Part shown: positions 9,841-19,019 of the stretch, piece after piece
Layout: the number at the start of each line of letters is the position of its first letter
How positions within the stretch are numbered: position 1 is the first letter of the stretch
Assembly: GCF_002797375.1 (NCBI RefSeq)
Contig: NZ_KZ454941.1
Location: 3,224,799 to 3,288,414 of the forward strand
Length of the DNA: 63,616 bases
Direction of reading: 5' to 3'
Origin: Bacillus sp. FJAT-42315
GTDB lineage: Bacteria > Bacillota > Bacilli > Bacillales > Domibacillaceae
Translations under genes and position numbers: made by a program
Notes under the pieces: model-generated
What the model was told of the DNA's origin: nothing
Databases searched by the model: none
The model's input: only the letters and a program-made list of their open reading frames with translations

Positions 9841-10761
9841 TCACCTTTTCTCAGTCGGAAGGAAAATGGAAAAGATAGAACCTCGTTCTAGTGCTCCAGA
9901 GACTTTGATATACCCACCGCCGTCCGAGAGAATCTCTCGCGTCAGAAATAAGCCAAGTCCCACACCTTCCTGACCACTGACATTAGATGAACGATAAAAG
10001 CGAGAGAATATTTTCTCCTGCTCATTCTCTGCAATTCCGATGCCCTGATCGATGACATCGATCCGAAAAAACAAATTATATGGTATGGAACGGATTGTGA
10101 CAGTACTTTGACGAGGAGAATATTTTACTGCGTTGTCGAGGACATTACAAATTGCTTCAACGGTCCATTTGGAGTCATAATAGACCGTGCCATTTATCAA
10201 TTCAATTTCAATGGTCATCTCTTTTTCTTCTGCTTTGGGCCGAATTTGGGCAATAACGGCATTAAGCAGCGCCTGCATGGTGCCCTTTTGAGGATTGACG
10301 GTAATAATCCCGCTTTCCAGACGAGAGACCTTCACTAAAGATAGCATTAGAAAATCAAGTTTTTCGGCCTGGGTAGCCAGCGCTTTTGCACATACAGCAC
10401 TGTCCTCGGGTAAGTCATGTTCCATAAGAATCTGTGAATAAAGTAGCATATTGGCAACAGGTGTCTTCGTTTGATGGGAGATGTCAGAAATCAAGCACTT
10501 AATATTTTCTTTTTCCATAGTCAGATTTTTGGAGGACACCGCACAGGATGATAAAAAACGAGACATTTTTGCTTCCACCGCCGACAGAGCAGATTCGTCA
10601 AAAGTATTAGCAGTGAAACTACCATCTATGGCGCTGTCCAGCATATGAATCAGGGAATTCATGATTTGCTTCATTTTTCTACGGTACAATAAAATGATCG
10701 GAATGACGATAACCACCACAGTGACCGCAACAATTCCGATTATTAAAATCCACTTATCCAT
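9841..10761 (-). CDS. Sensor histidine kinase of the envelope-stress module
   Basis: This 306-residue kinase has one clear membrane helix (about 5-27) and almost no external domain, then a HisKA domain with the phospho-acceptor in SDISHQTKTP (about 93-102). The ATPase domain shows the N box (AICNVLDNAVKYSP), G1 (DQGIGI) and G2 (GVGLGLFL). Without a sensory domain, such kinases usually take their signal from the partner ABC transporter, as in the Bce-type systems; that link is inferred. The ATG overlaps the regulator's stop codon (TAATG), so the two are translationally coupled. Confidence 0.92.
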   Translation of the reverse strand: MDKWILIIGIVAVTVVVIVIPIILLYRRKMKQIMNSLIHMLDSAIDGSFTANTFDESALSAVEAKMSRFLSSCAVSSKNLTMEKENIKCLISDISHQTKTPVANMLLYSQILMEHDLPEDSAVCAKALATQAEKLDFLMLSLVKVSRLESGIITVNPQKGTMQALLNAVIAQIRPKAEEKEMTIEIELINGTVYYDSKWTVEAICNVLDNAVKYSPRQSTVTIRSIPYNLFFRIDVIDQGIGIAENEQEKIFSRFYRSSNVSGQEGVGLGLFLTREILSDGGGYIKVSGALERGSIFSIFLPTEKR

Positions 10762-11438
10762 TATCTCACCGACCAAGTGTAGCCAATACCGTATATGGTT
10801 TTAATATATACAGGTGAGGAAGGTGTGTCCTCCAGCTTATCGCGCAAACGCTTCACAGTAACCGAGAGGGCGTTTTCATCTACATACTCGGCACCATCTG
10901 TCCAGATGGCATCCACCAACTGCGATCTCGTCAAGGAATGTCCTCTGTTTTCAATCAAAATACGAAGCAGCTTTTGCTCAGTTTTGCTCAATTCAATGGG
11001 AATGTTATTTTTACAAAACTCCATTTTTGCGAAGGAGAACGAAAAGTCATCAATCAATATTGGATCGACAGGGATAGGCGCAGCGCTTCGGAGTCTGGCG
11101 GCCACCCTGGCCCGCAAAATCATCAAACTGAATGGCTTCGTGATATAATCATCCGCTCCTAGTTCAAGACCAGTGACCACATCTGTTTCCAAATCATTGG
11201 CGGTAAGAATGATCACCGGAACAGCCGAGTGCCTGCGTAACTCTTTCAAGAAATCCAGTCCATTCCCATCTGGTAGATTGATATCCAAAATGATAAGGTC
11301 AAAGACCGATTTTTCGGTCTCTTGCCATGCAGAATGCAGATCCTGCGCCTGTACAAAGGTAAATTCACTGTCTTTTAAGGCGAGCACAATACCGTTCGCT
11401 AAGGACAAATCATCTTCAATAATCAATATTCGTTTCAT
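10761..11438 (-). CDS. OmpR-family response regulator
   Basis: The 225-residue protein has a receiver domain with the acidic pair in IIEDD, the phospho-acceptor aspartate in IILDINLPDG (about residue 51), the conserved Thr in VIILTAND and the Lys in DDYITKPF. A winged-helix output domain follows (SKTEQKLLRILIEN, YVDENALSVTVKRLRDKL, IKTIYGIGYTW). The start at 11438 is set by GGGAGGAAA nine bases upstream. It is the first gene of the operon and presumably activates the downstream transporter and peptidase genes. Confidence 0.94.
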   Translation of the reverse strand: MKRILIIEDDLSLANGIVLALKDSEFTFVQAQDLHSAWQETEKSVFDLIILDINLPDGNGLDFLKELRRHSAVPVIILTANDLETDVVTGLELGADDYITKPFSLMILRARVAARLRSAAPIPVDPILIDDFSFSFAKMEFCKNNIPIELSKTEQKLLRILIENRGHSLTRSQLVDAIWTDGAEYVDENALSVTVKRLRDKLEDTPSSPVYIKTIYGIGYTWSVR

Positions 11439-11507
11439 TTGCGGTTTCCTCCCTTGACTAATTATCTTTATATCGTCCATCTTTAGATTTTTCCGCCTCT
11501 TTTGGAA

Positions 11508-11612
11508 TTAGCCACATACGGCTAGTATGCGGTTTTCTTCGCAAAGTTTTTGTACGCGTCGTTCTGAAATACCCCACTTTCTTGCGGCTTTTGGGGCTGA
11601 AATGCATTCCAT
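11508..11612 (-). pseudogene. Truncated helix-turn-helix (excisionase-type) fragment
   Basis: Starting at an ATG with AAGGA nine bases upstream, 34 residues can be read. The segment SAPKAARKWGISERRVQKLC is a good match to the start of short MerR/excisionase-like DNA-binding proteins common in Gram-positive mobile elements. Intact proteins continue for about 30 more residues. Here the reading ends at ILAVCG. It is probably a decayed gene. Confidence 0.55.
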
Positions 11613-11740
11613 ATATTCACTGTCCTTGCTATTGCATTTCATTATAATTATATACGGACAGCCGAATCTATCTATAAATAATACGCTATGATAAGAAAAA
11701 AGGAGTACCATTTTCACAGCACCCCTTTGATTCTCACTCT

Positions 11741-11972
11741 TTATTTTCTTGTATCCTCACACTCTATATCAACCACCACAGAAACATTAATATAGTTTTT
11801 AATTACCTTATCTCTGATTTTATCCCCTTCTCCAGTGAAGACAATATGTTTAAAAAAATGCCTAAAACAAAGGGTTTCTACGTATCAGCTCGTTGTATCA
11901 ACACAATAGTCTCCACATAGCTGGGGGGTGATGGCAGACATACTGAAAAGATGTAGTAGTGTTTACCTTAAC
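11741..11972 (-). other. Gap with possible decayed coding sequence
   Basis: On the minus strand one short open stretch ends at 11741 (reading KHIVFTGEGDKIRDKVIKNY and further to a stop). Another, in a different frame, reads YVETIVLIQRAD before a stop near 11900. Neither has a start or ribosome site. They look like pieces of one or two degraded genes. I cannot identify the family with confidence. Confidence 0.3.
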
Positions 11973-12356
11973 CTAGTTTTTTCGCACTTCCATACTTTCA
12001 AAGTCGATGATTAATTTATTTGCAAGAAAAAAATCACTGCCGATGATCCCGTCAAATCCATGCATTTCTCTAACATCGCCAAGCTGTATAGTAAAATCAT
12101 TTAGTTGAACTTTACCGATCATTATGCCGCTAACTTTTTGTTCAATACAGATTTCGGTCCCTCCAATTCCATACATTTTTCGTGTAATGGCATTCTCTAA
12201 ATCGAGCATCAGCCCGATATCTTCACACAAATCTGTATCTAAAATAGTTGAAGAGCAGCCTGTATCAAGCAGTACGCTATTAAATGCCTTTTGCATTCCA
12301 TTGTATTGAATCTCAACTGAAACAAGAGGCAAGTGTTCATCCATTGAAAATCTCAT
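11973..12356 (-). CDS. Retropepsin-like aspartic protease domain protein
   Basis: The 127-residue protein carries the pepsin/retropepsin half-fold. VLLDTGCSSTILD holds the catalytic Asp-Thr-Gly motif, and the C-terminal GFDGIIGSDFFLANKLIIDF matches the second structural motif of the fold. Bacterial proteins of this size are thought to work as dimers. The first gene of the pair overlaps it by four bases (ATGA), so they are co-translated. The substrate is unknown, and the protein could have lost activity and serve only as a binding domain. Confidence 0.75.
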   Translation of the reverse strand: MRFSMDEHLPLVSVEIQYNGMQKAFNSVLLDTGCSSTILDTDLCEDIGLMLDLENAITRKMYGIGGTEICIEQKVSGIMIGKVQLNDFTIQLGDVREMHGFDGIIGSDFFLANKLIIDFESMEVRKN

Positions 12357-12613
12357 AAGTTTCTTCGTACCCCTATATACGGTTGCTCAATTACCTTTAT
12401 TTCTTCATTATTTGTATGAAAGATATATAGTTCGCGATGTTGATTTTCTGCATGTAGTTTCTTATACACTTTCCATGCTAAATTACCATTCTCAAAGTCA
12501 TCAATCACTGACATTTCCTCAATGATTCTTTCTCTTCCTCTTGTTTCTGATTTTATTGCTTCCACTAAGACACAACGTTCCGGGAAATGCTGGCGTACTT
12601 CAGACCATTTCAT
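12353..12613 (-). CDS. Small hypothetical protein, partner of the retropepsin-like gene
   Basis: This 86-residue soluble protein is rich in charged residues (pattern KWSEVRQHFPERCVLVEAI, then IDDFENGNLAWKVYKKLH and a basic end GVRRNL). No membrane segment or catalytic motif is seen. Its stop overlaps the start of the retropepsin-like gene. Because the two are translationally coupled, this protein could be a partner or substrate of the protease; that is only a guess. No family is recognised with certainty. Confidence 0.65.
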   Translation of the reverse strand: MKWSEVRQHFPERCVLVEAIKSETRGRERIIEEMSVIDDFENGNLAWKVYKKLHAENQHRELYIFHTNNEEIKVIEQPYIGVRRNL

Positions 12614-12687
12614 TCACATGCGCCTCCGATTCATTAGTGATGTATTTATTATATCAATACAATTATAGAATTTATCAGACGTAGCAT

Positions 12688-14433
12688 CTACTTTCTAAGT
12701 TCTGATTTCAATTTCTGAATCAATAATTTTTCACGTTCCTCCAGGAATACATCAAAGTTTTTAAAATCAAAGCTCACATTGGGCACATAATGTTTTTGCT
12801 TATAATCCACTAATTCTCCAGCAGGAATTTTTTCATTTAACCATTTACTGAAATCCATCGCTTTTTTCTCAATATTAGGTATTTCCTCAAGCAATTGTAA
12901 GTTGCCGAGATAATTGCAATTCGCTTTAAAATCACTAATCTTTTCATCTGGAACACCGTAAGACTTTAATCTTTTGTCCGTAAATTTACTTTTCGGAAAC
13001 ATATGATCCACATGGAAGTTATGTTTTAAATCTGCCCAAGGATATAAAATCGAAAGAATGACCAATGTTTCTCCATGATTATACTTGGAGTAAAGTAGAT
13101 TTTCGATGTCATCATCTGTAAACTGTAGAGCACGATTTGTCCCTTTGAACTGTGCAAAAATTGCATCGATCGGGAAACCATTTGATGATTGCCTTTTAAT
13201 AACTTCCCTCATTGGTTTCAACGCTCCATCTGGCGCAAAACTGAACACTCTTTTTAATAGTGCCGAGATAAACCATAATTTAATATTCTTTCTATCTTCA
13301 ATTTTTGACGTGGACGTTTCAAAGTTATTAGGCAATCCAATCGTCTTCAAATAGTAAGCTACTGGGATCATCAAGTTATTAGAAGTCATATTTTCTCTAC
13401 TAAACCCAAAACTGCTTATTAAGACAAGTGCGTCACGAATTGCTTTTTTAATGGTATCCCACTCTTTTTCAATCAACAGCATATTCGTTCGATTGAAATT
13501 ATCTACCTTAAATGAAATATCCGACATATCACAAAGGACTAAACACGCTTTCAACACAATGTCCTTACTAATTTTAAAACCTCGCCCGATTTGGTTAATT
13601 TCATCGACAAATTCATTGATTTCTTCACGTGCATCTCTCGTTTCCCACTGAGCTGTTGCAAATGAAAGAAGTAAATCGGAGTAGCTAAGTGTCGTCCCAC
13701 CACTGTTTACGCGAATAAAAATATTTAAGACTTTATCAAGTTCTGTACTTTGTTCAAGATAGTAACTAATAATCTTATTTACATGAATGACTGAGTGTAG
13801 CTTATAAAGTACTTTGTTTGCATATTTCGCCTTTTCTTTATCAGGATTGGAAGATAGCCCAGCTTCAATCATATAATTCATAACATCATATTGTTCCTTT
13901 AAGTCCAACATTTTACCAACCGGAAACCAATGATGATCTGCATCATTTTTTGTGGCTTCTGCATCTGTCAAAAATTCAAATTCATATTCATATGAAATAT
14001 CCTCTGGTGCACCTAATAAGTTGAGATATAATTTTTTCTTTGGATATGCTAGCGGATTATCCCACTTTTTATAAGCTAGTTTATTAGCATACGTACCTTT
14101 AAGCGCTATGTACAAAGATGTCAATCGCTGCTGTCCATCAAGAACAGCCATCACATCATCGCTACCATTTATATCTGCCTTCGGATTATGACGATTGTCT
14201 CTTTGATGATAATCTCGAAGAAATTCATAAAATTTAAATTCGGAAGCTTTTTCTTTAGGGATTTTCCAAAAAAGAAACGAACTAATTGGGTAATCCCTCA
14301 TTAAGCTATCAAAAAGCATCGTAATCTGTTCGGAACTCCAGACAAACTCCCGCTGGATTGATGGTAACAAATACTTTTTTGAATGGATATCGTTTATTAC
14401 TTCACCTATGGTGAGTGGTGTTTGAAATGACAT
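12688..14433 (-). CDS. GmrSD-like DUF262/HNH (DUF1524) protein, probable defence nuclease
   Basis: The 581-residue protein starts with the DUF262 fold (LPSIQREFVWSSEQITMLFD, about 23-42), which includes the ParB-like nucleotide-binding motif VLDGQQRLTSLY (about 97-108). It continues through FIRVNSGGTTLSYSDLL and ends in an HNH/DUF1524 segment: NFHVDHMFPKSKF and, further on, CNYLGNLQLLE. In GmrSD and BrxU-type type IV restriction proteins the N-terminal part hydrolyses NTP and the C-terminal HNH cuts modified DNA. Here both parts are fused in one chain. It stands alone, flanked by an IS4-type transposase fragment and other accessory genes. Defence function is inferred from the family; no experimental relation to this protein is known to me. 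Confidence 0.82.
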   Translation of the reverse strand: MSFQTPLTIGEVINDIHSKKYLLPSIQREFVWSSEQITMLFDSLMRDYPISSFLFWKIPKEKASEFKFYEFLRDYHQRDNRHNPKADINGSDDVMAVLDGQQRLTSLYIALKGTYANKLAYKKWDNPLAYPKKKLYLNLLGAPEDISYEYEFEFLTDAEATKNDADHHWFPVGKMLDLKEQYDVMNYMIEAGLSSNPDKEKAKYANKVLYKLHSVIHVNKIISYYLEQSTELDKVLNIFIRVNSGGTTLSYSDLLLSFATAQWETRDAREEINEFVDEINQIGRGFKISKDIVLKACLVLCDMSDISFKVDNFNRTNMLLIEKEWDTIKKAIRDALVLISSFGFSRENMTSNNLMIPVAYYLKTIGLPNNFETSTSKIEDRKNIKLWFISALLKRVFSFAPDGALKPMREVIKRQSSNGFPIDAIFAQFKGTNRALQFTDDDIENLLYSKYNHGETLVILSILYPWADLKHNFHVDHMFPKSKFTDKRLKSYGVPDEKISDFKANCNYLGNLQLLEEIPNIEKKAMDFSKWLNEKIPAGELVDYKQKHYVPNVSFDFKNFDVFLEEREKLLIQKLKSELRK

Positions 14434-14574
14434 AGTTCTTCCCCCTAATACAATTAATCTATTTCATATCCAAATTTTTTTAAGAGATTCTTAACACTAG
14501 TGTTTGATTAATTAAACTATTAAAAATATTAAAAATGTTATATAAAGTTATTTTGTGCAGATTGTTGTCTTTTT

Positions 14575-14826
14575 GATGACCAACTCCAACAAGCAATCGA
14601 CCTTGATTCAATTAATATTTCACAGCTGTCACGGCGCTTAAATGGGATGAACCCAGATCTATTTCAAAGGCTATTTCTTGATTTAGTCTCACAAATCTAT
14701 GCCAAAACATACGATACAAAGCTTATTATGCCGTTAAAAATCATCGATTCAAGCACATTACCACTTAATTTAACTAACCATAAGTCGGCAAAATCTTCAT
14801 GTAGTAGTATTACGAGCTCTTTCTAA
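14575..14826 (+). pseudogene. IS4-type transposase fragment
   Basis: The plus strand reads, without a start codon, DDQLQQAIDLDSINISQL, SRRLNGMNPDLFQRLF and then KIIDSSTLPLNL before running out of similarity and reaching a stop at 14824. This is the N-terminal region of an IS4-family transposase up to the first aspartate (IIDSST) of the DDE triad. Upstream and downstream parts are missing and no inverted repeats could be identified, so it is a scar of an old insertion. Confidence 0.7.
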
Positions 14827-14846
14827 TAAAGTTTCCAATCGAAACT

Positions 14847-15350
14847 TTATAATCTACTCATCCAATCACGATCAACACGAATGGTATTAGAAATATCCTC
14901 AATTTTATCGGCTCGATCACTTCCGTAAAGCTGCAAGTATTTATGGTTTTTGATGTACAGTACATTCAATCTTTTTGCCCCATTAGAATCAACTTGAATA
15001 TTAATGCACTTTCCAACTTGGTCAGCATCAGCTAGTACTACTTCATAGCGATCCGTTGTTCCTTTCATCGCTGAACAGATGAAAGCAAAGCGTACATCCT
15101 TTCCTTCTTCCAATAAACTTCTTATTTCTTGAATTTCAGCCTCTGTAAAAGTAAAATTCCAATTAATGCGATCTAAATTGTTCACGTTCTTTAATCGATA
15201 CTTGGCGTAAATGTAATAACTTCCACGATTTGTATCGATCTGATAAATATTTCTCTTTTCACTTTCTCCAACCAGAATAGGTGGATTACCTGAATTGACT
15301 AGAACAGATAATAAGGCCCCATATTGAAAATCCACTTTCCTTACTTGCAT
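14847..15350 (-). CDS. Hypothetical protein next to the transposase scar
   Basis: This protein of 167 residues starts at 15350, where GAGGAGGAT lies a good distance upstream. It is soluble and has segments such as GNPPILVGESEKRNIYQID, YYIYAKYRL and DRYEVVLADADQVG. The content of beta-prone stretches and the absence of catalytic motifs give no clear family. It is monocistronic and lies between rlmCD and the decayed transposase. It could belong to the same accessory patch as the DUF262 gene, though nothing in the sequence ties them together. Confidence 0.65.
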   Translation of the reverse strand: MQVRKVDFQYGALLSVLVNSGNPPILVGESEKRNIYQIDTNRGSYYIYAKYRLKNVNNLDRINWNFTFTEAEIQEIRSLLEEGKDVRFAFICSAMKGTTDRYEVVLADADQVGKCINIQVDSNGAKRLNVLYIKNHKYLQLYGSDRADKIEDISNTIRVDRDWMSRL

Positions 15351-15443
15351 ATGATCCTCCTCTTCCATTAATGAAACTTTTTTACCATTACATTTTTAAT
15401 ATTACTATATTTTCCACACAGGAACTAATAGTTTTATTCCAAA

Positions 15444-15477
15444 ATAAAAAAGCAGATACCCAATAAAAGTATCTGCC
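15444..15477 (-). terminator. Terminator of rlmCD
   Basis: On the minus strand GCAGATAC (about 15469-15476) pairs with GTATCTGC (15452-15459) around TTTTATTGG, followed by TTTTTTATTTT. It lies six bases past the stop of rlmCD. Confidence 0.85.
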
Positions 15478-15482
15478 TAAAA

Positions 15483-16856
15483 TTAATTCAATTCTAATTT
15501 CGCCACCGACTCCACATGAGTAGTCATCGGAAACATATCCACTGGCTGCACTTCCACCGTCTTATACCCACCATCTTCTAAAATCCTTAAATCCCGTGCC
15601 AATGTCGCAGGATTACATGAAACGTAAACGACTTTCTTCGGTTTCATATCGATGATGGTTTGTAGTAGGGCTTCATCACAGCCTTTTCTCGGCGGATCAA
15701 CAACGAGGACATCGGCGGTAATACCTTGTTTGTACCAATCGGGGATGACGGTTTCGGCTTCTCCGACGGCGAATTCGACGTTGGTGATGCCGTTTAGTTC
15801 GGCGTTACGGTTGGCGTCTTCGATGGCTTCAGGGACGATTTCTACGCCGTATACTTTTTTTGCTTTTTGGGCTAGGAATAAGGAAATTGTTCCGATGCCG
15901 CAGTAGGCGTCGATGACTTGTTCTTCTCCAGTTAAGTTGGCGTATTCTAGCGCTTTGTCGTAAAGTACTTTCGTTTGTTCTGGGTTGACTTGGTAAAAAG
16001 ATCTTGCTGAGATGGCGAATTTAATGTCACCGATGTAGTCGTAAATGACTTCGTTGCCCCACAGAACTTTTGTTGTGTCGCCAAGGATGACGTTTGTTTT
16101 TTTCGAGTTGATGCTTTGGATGATCGAGGTGACACCGTCGATTTGTTCGGTGATTTCTTCGATGATCGCACTTTTATTTGGGAAGTCTTCTGTACGTGTG
16201 ACTAACACAACCATGACTTCTCCGGTGATTTTGCCGTAGCGGGCCATGATGTGACGGAGCGTGCCTTTATGCTTCGTTTCGTCATAGGCTTTGATGCCGT
16301 AGCGGTCACAAATAGCTTTTACTTTTTGGATGACTTCATCACTTTTTTCATGCTGGATGAGGCATTGTTCCATGTTGATGATGGAATGGCTTCGTTTTTG
16401 GTAAAATCCCGCGACTAAGCCGCCGTTTTCTTCACCGACTGGCACTTGGGCTTTGTTGCGGTAGCGCCATGGGTCATTTGCGCCGAGTACGGGGTGAATC
16501 GTTACATCTTCTAGTTTGCCGATTCGCTCTATTACGTCACGCACTTGTTTTTCCTTTGCCTGTAGCTGACCTTCGTAAGATAAATGTTGCAACTGACAGC
16601 CGCCGCATTGCGAATAGATCGGGCAGTCCGGTTCTTGTCTAAATGGGCTTGTTTCTTTTAATTCGATTAAGCGGCCAAAGCCGTAGCCTTTGTTTAATTT
16701 CGTTGCTTGAATGCTTCCTTTTTCGCCAGGCAGTGCACCTGCCACAAATAATGGATAACCTTCAATTTTTGCGACGGCTTGCCCGTCATGGGTTAAGTCT
16801 TCGAATACAACATCAATGATTTCGTTTTTTTGCACAGGGGCTTGAATTTTTGCCAC
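15483..16856 (-). CDS. rlmCD: 23S rRNA (uracil-5-)-methyltransferase, RlmCD type
   Basis: This SAM-dependent enzyme makes 5-methyluridine in 23S rRNA; the B. subtilis orthologue modifies two sites. The 457-residue protein has an N-terminal TRAM domain (about 8-65). The cysteines of a 4Fe-4S cluster lie in [17 protein letters not shown], with a further Cys in EQCLIQH. The Rossmann methyltransferase domain contains [12 protein letters not shown], then [10 protein letters not shown] and [12 protein letters not shown], the latter holding the catalytic cysteine region. The start is a GTG with AAGGGAGA upstream. In B. subtilis this gene follows dgkB after gatB; here it has been separated from them by about 12 kb. 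Confidence 0.92.
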   Translation of the reverse strand: MAKIQAPVQKNEIIDVVFEDLTHDGQAVAKIEGYPLFVAGALPGEKGSIQATKLNKGYGFGRLIELKETSPFRQEPDCPIYSQCGGCQLQHLSYEGQLQAKEKQVRDVIERIGKLEDVTIHPVLGANDPWRYRNKAQVPVGEENGGLVAGFYQKRSHSIINMEQCLIQHEKSDEVIQKVKAICDRYGIKAYDETKHKGTLRHIMARYGKITGEVMVVLVTRTEDFPNKSAIIEEITEQIDGVTSIIQSINSKKTNVILGDTTKVLWGNEVIYDYIGDIKFAISARSFYQVNPEQTKVLYDKALEYANLTGEEQVIDAYCGIGTISLFLAQKAKKVYGVEIVPEAIEDANRNAELNGITNVEFAVGEAETVIPDWYKQGITADVLVVDPPRKGCDEALLQTIIDMKPKKVVYVSCNPATLARDLRILEDGGYKTVEVQPVDMFPMTTHVESVAKLELN

Positions 16857-16877
16857 GATTCTAAATCTCCCTTTTAT

Positions 16878-17738
16878 TTATTCAATGCTTCTCCATAAAT
16901 ATAATGAAGCATAGCTTAAGTATGGTTCCCAATTTTGACTGTATTTATCCATTTCGTCTAAAGTTGGTTTTTTGTCTAGTTGATAAAGCTTTTGGACCGC
17001 TTTTTGTAGGCCGATATCTGCTTTTGGAAACAGATTATCTCGACCGAGTGCGAACATTAAGAAGTTTTGTGCTGTCCATGGTCCGACGCCTCTAATTTTC
17101 ACAAGCGTACGAACGACCTCTTCATCGCTCAATGTTTCTAATTCATGCAGCTTCAATTCGTTTTCTACGATCAATTGTGAAAGACCGACTAAATACTCTG
17201 CTTTTCGCTGGCTGAACTGGAGAGAGCGCAATTCTTCAATAGAAATTTGGGCTACTGTTTCGGGGCTTGGATAAAACCAAACGCCATCATGTTCATAACC
17301 ATATGCATGCACAAAGCGCTCGGTTAATGTATGAGCAAATTTCAAATTAAGTTGTTGATGAACAATGCATTTAACGAGGCAGGCATACGGGGAAAAATCT
17401 AATACTCTAGGTGTGCCTTTTCGCTCGTTAAAAATCTCTCTTAAGTCGGTTGCTTGAAAATGTTCGTGAATAGCAGTAAGTGGGGCATGCCATTGAAAAA
17501 TCCGTGCAACTTCGGCTAGAACAATCTCTTTTGTTTCTTCCTGACTGCCGCTGACTTCAAACGCAGGCTCGTTACTTGTACCGATCCCTTTAACCACTAC
17601 TACTTCATTCGTTTCATAAATAGGCAAGCGAACAGAGCGTTTTTCTACATTAATCAAATGAAGCGGATCGATAGCGAGACGATCAAGAGCTTGGTCGAAA
17701 TCGTACACATTTTCTAGCTTAATAGTTTCTTTCCACAC
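16878..17738 (-). CDS. DNA-3-methyladenine glycosylase (AlkA/YfjP-like)
   Basis: This base-excision repair enzyme removes alkylated purines. The 286-residue protein has an N-terminal beta domain and a C-terminal HhH-GPD fold: VHQQLNLKFAHTLTERF, then the helix-hairpin-helix VKIRGVGPWTAQNFLMF, followed by GRDNLFPKADIGL with the catalytic aspartate. The start is taken at the GTG of 17738 (N-terminus MWKETIKLENVYDF), which has GGGGGG at the proper distance and matches the N-terminus of B. subtilis YfjP. A longer frame to 17774 has no better ribosome site. It is 21 bp upstream of rlmCD and may be co-transcribed with it. Confidence 0.9.
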   Translation of the reverse strand: MWKETIKLENVYDFDQALDRLAIDPLHLINVEKRSVRLPIYETNEVVVVKGIGTSNEPAFEVSGSQEETKEIVLAEVARIFQWHAPLTAIHEHFQATDLREIFNERKGTPRVLDFSPYACLVKCIVHQQLNLKFAHTLTERFVHAYGYEHDGVWFYPSPETVAQISIEELRSLQFSQRKAEYLVGLSQLIVENELKLHELETLSDEEVVRTLVKIRGVGPWTAQNFLMFALGRDNLFPKADIGLQKAVQKLYQLDKKPTLDEMDKYSQNWEPYLSYASLYLWRSIE

Positions 17739-17929
17739 GCTTAGCCCCCCATTCGAATGTTCACATCTCACCATTATAACACGACTATCCCCTCGACAAA
17801 ATCAGCTATTTTCCCACACAAATAAATACACAAAATTTTTACAGAACTGTAACAAAATCTCCCCTTTTCACAAACCAAATGATGGTAAGATAAAGAAGTA
17901 GGACAAATTACATAGCTGGAGGGTTTTTT

Positions 17930-18979
17930 ATGAAAAGTGCACGTTGGTATAAAGCAAAAGATATTCGTGTGGAGAACGTGGAAGAACCTCAAATTACAAC
18001 AGGAAAAGTAAAAATTAAAGTAGAGTGGGCAGGTATTTGTGGAAGCGATTTACACGAATATGCGGCTGGTCCGATTTTCATTCCAGTAGACGCTCCTCAT
18101 CCTATCAGTAAAGATATCGCACCGATTATTATGGGGCATGAATTTTCTGGTACAGTCGTTGAAGTTGGTGACGGTGTAACGAAAGTAAACGTTGGCGATC
18201 CAGTCGTTGTAGAACCAATTCTTTCATGTGGAGAATGTGGTCCTTGTAAAAAAGGGAAATACAATCTTTGTGATGGCTTAGGCTTCCACGGTTTATCAGG
18301 CGGAGGCGGCGGTTTCGCTGAATATACAATGGTCGATGAGCACATGGTGCATAAAATGCCAGAAGGATTATCTTTTGAACAAGGTGCTCTTGTAGAACCA
18401 GCAGCAGTGGCACTTCATTCCGTTCGTTTGAGCAAGTTAAAAGCGGGAGATACAGCTGTTGTATTCGGTACAGGCCCAATCGGTTTATTAGTGATTGAAG
18501 CGTTAAAAGCAGCCGGTGCTTCTGAAATTTATGCGGTTGAGCTTTCTCCAGAGCGTATCGCTAAAGCAGAAGAGCTTGGAGCAATCGTTGTGAATCCTGC
18601 GGAAGTGGATGCAGTGGCGAAATTGAAAGAGCTATCTGACGGTGGCGTTGACGTAGCATTTGAAGTCACTGGTGTACCAGTTGTTCTTCAACAAGCGATT
18701 GATTGCACAAACTTCGAAGGTGAAACAATTATCGTCAGCATCTGGGAAAGTGGCGCAGAGATCCAACCAAATAATATTGTCCTAAAAGAAAAAACAGTGA
18801 AAGGGATCATCGCTTACCGTGACATCTTCCCTGCTGTAATGGAGCTTATGAAACAAGGCTACTTCCAAGCAGAGCAACTTGTTACAAAGCGCATTCAATT
18901 AGATGACATCGTGACAGAAGGCTTCGATGCCCTCATGAAAGAAAAGAATCAAGTGAAAATTTTAGTAAAACCAGAATAA
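17930..18979 (+). CDS. bdhA: Zinc-dependent (R,R)-butanediol dehydrogenase
   Basis: This NAD-dependent medium-chain dehydrogenase interconverts acetoin and 2,3-butanediol. The 349-residue protein has the catalytic zinc site (AGICGSDLHEY, GHEFSG) and the structural zinc cysteines (CGECGPCKKGKYNLC, about 100-114). The Rossmann fold has VFGTGPIGLLVIEA. The segment AAGPIFIPVDAPHPIS after the first zinc ligand is typical of BdhA. TGGAGGG lies close upstream of the ATG. It is the only gene of its strand in this part of the window and has its own terminator, so it is a single-gene unit. Confidence 0.92.
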   Translation: MKSARWYKAKDIRVENVEEPQITTGKVKIKVEWAGICGSDLHEYAAGPIFIPVDAPHPISKDIAPIIMGHEFSGTVVEVGDGVTKVNVGDPVVVEPILSCGECGPCKKGKYNLCDGLGFHGLSGGGGGFAEYTMVDEHMVHKMPEGLSFEQGALVEPAAVALHSVRLSKLKAGDTAVVFGTGPIGLLVIEALKAAGASEIYAVELSPERIAKAEELGAIVVNPAEVDAVAKLKELSDGGVDVAFEVTGVPVVLQQAIDCTNFEGETIIVSIWESGAEIQPNNIVLKEKTVKGIIAYRDIFPAVMELMKQGYFQAEQLVTKRIQLDDIVTEGFDALMKEKNQVKILVKPE

Positions 18980-18987
18980 TAGTTAAC

Positions 18988-19019
18988 AAGCGGCGAGAGC
19001 TATTCTCGCCGCTTTTATT
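18988..19019. terminator. Terminator between bdhA and the LysM gene
   Basis: AAGCGGCGAGA (18988-18998) and TCTCGCCGCTT (19004-19014) form a perfect 11-bp stem with loop GCTAT, followed by TTATTT. It serves bdhA and possibly the convergent LysM gene. Confidence 0.88.

Noticed and set aside
11741-11900. C-terminal remnant of a second RlmCD-type methyltransferase (YVETIVLIQ)
   Set aside because: A short motif only; the adjoining codons do not extend the match, so the family cannot be supported.
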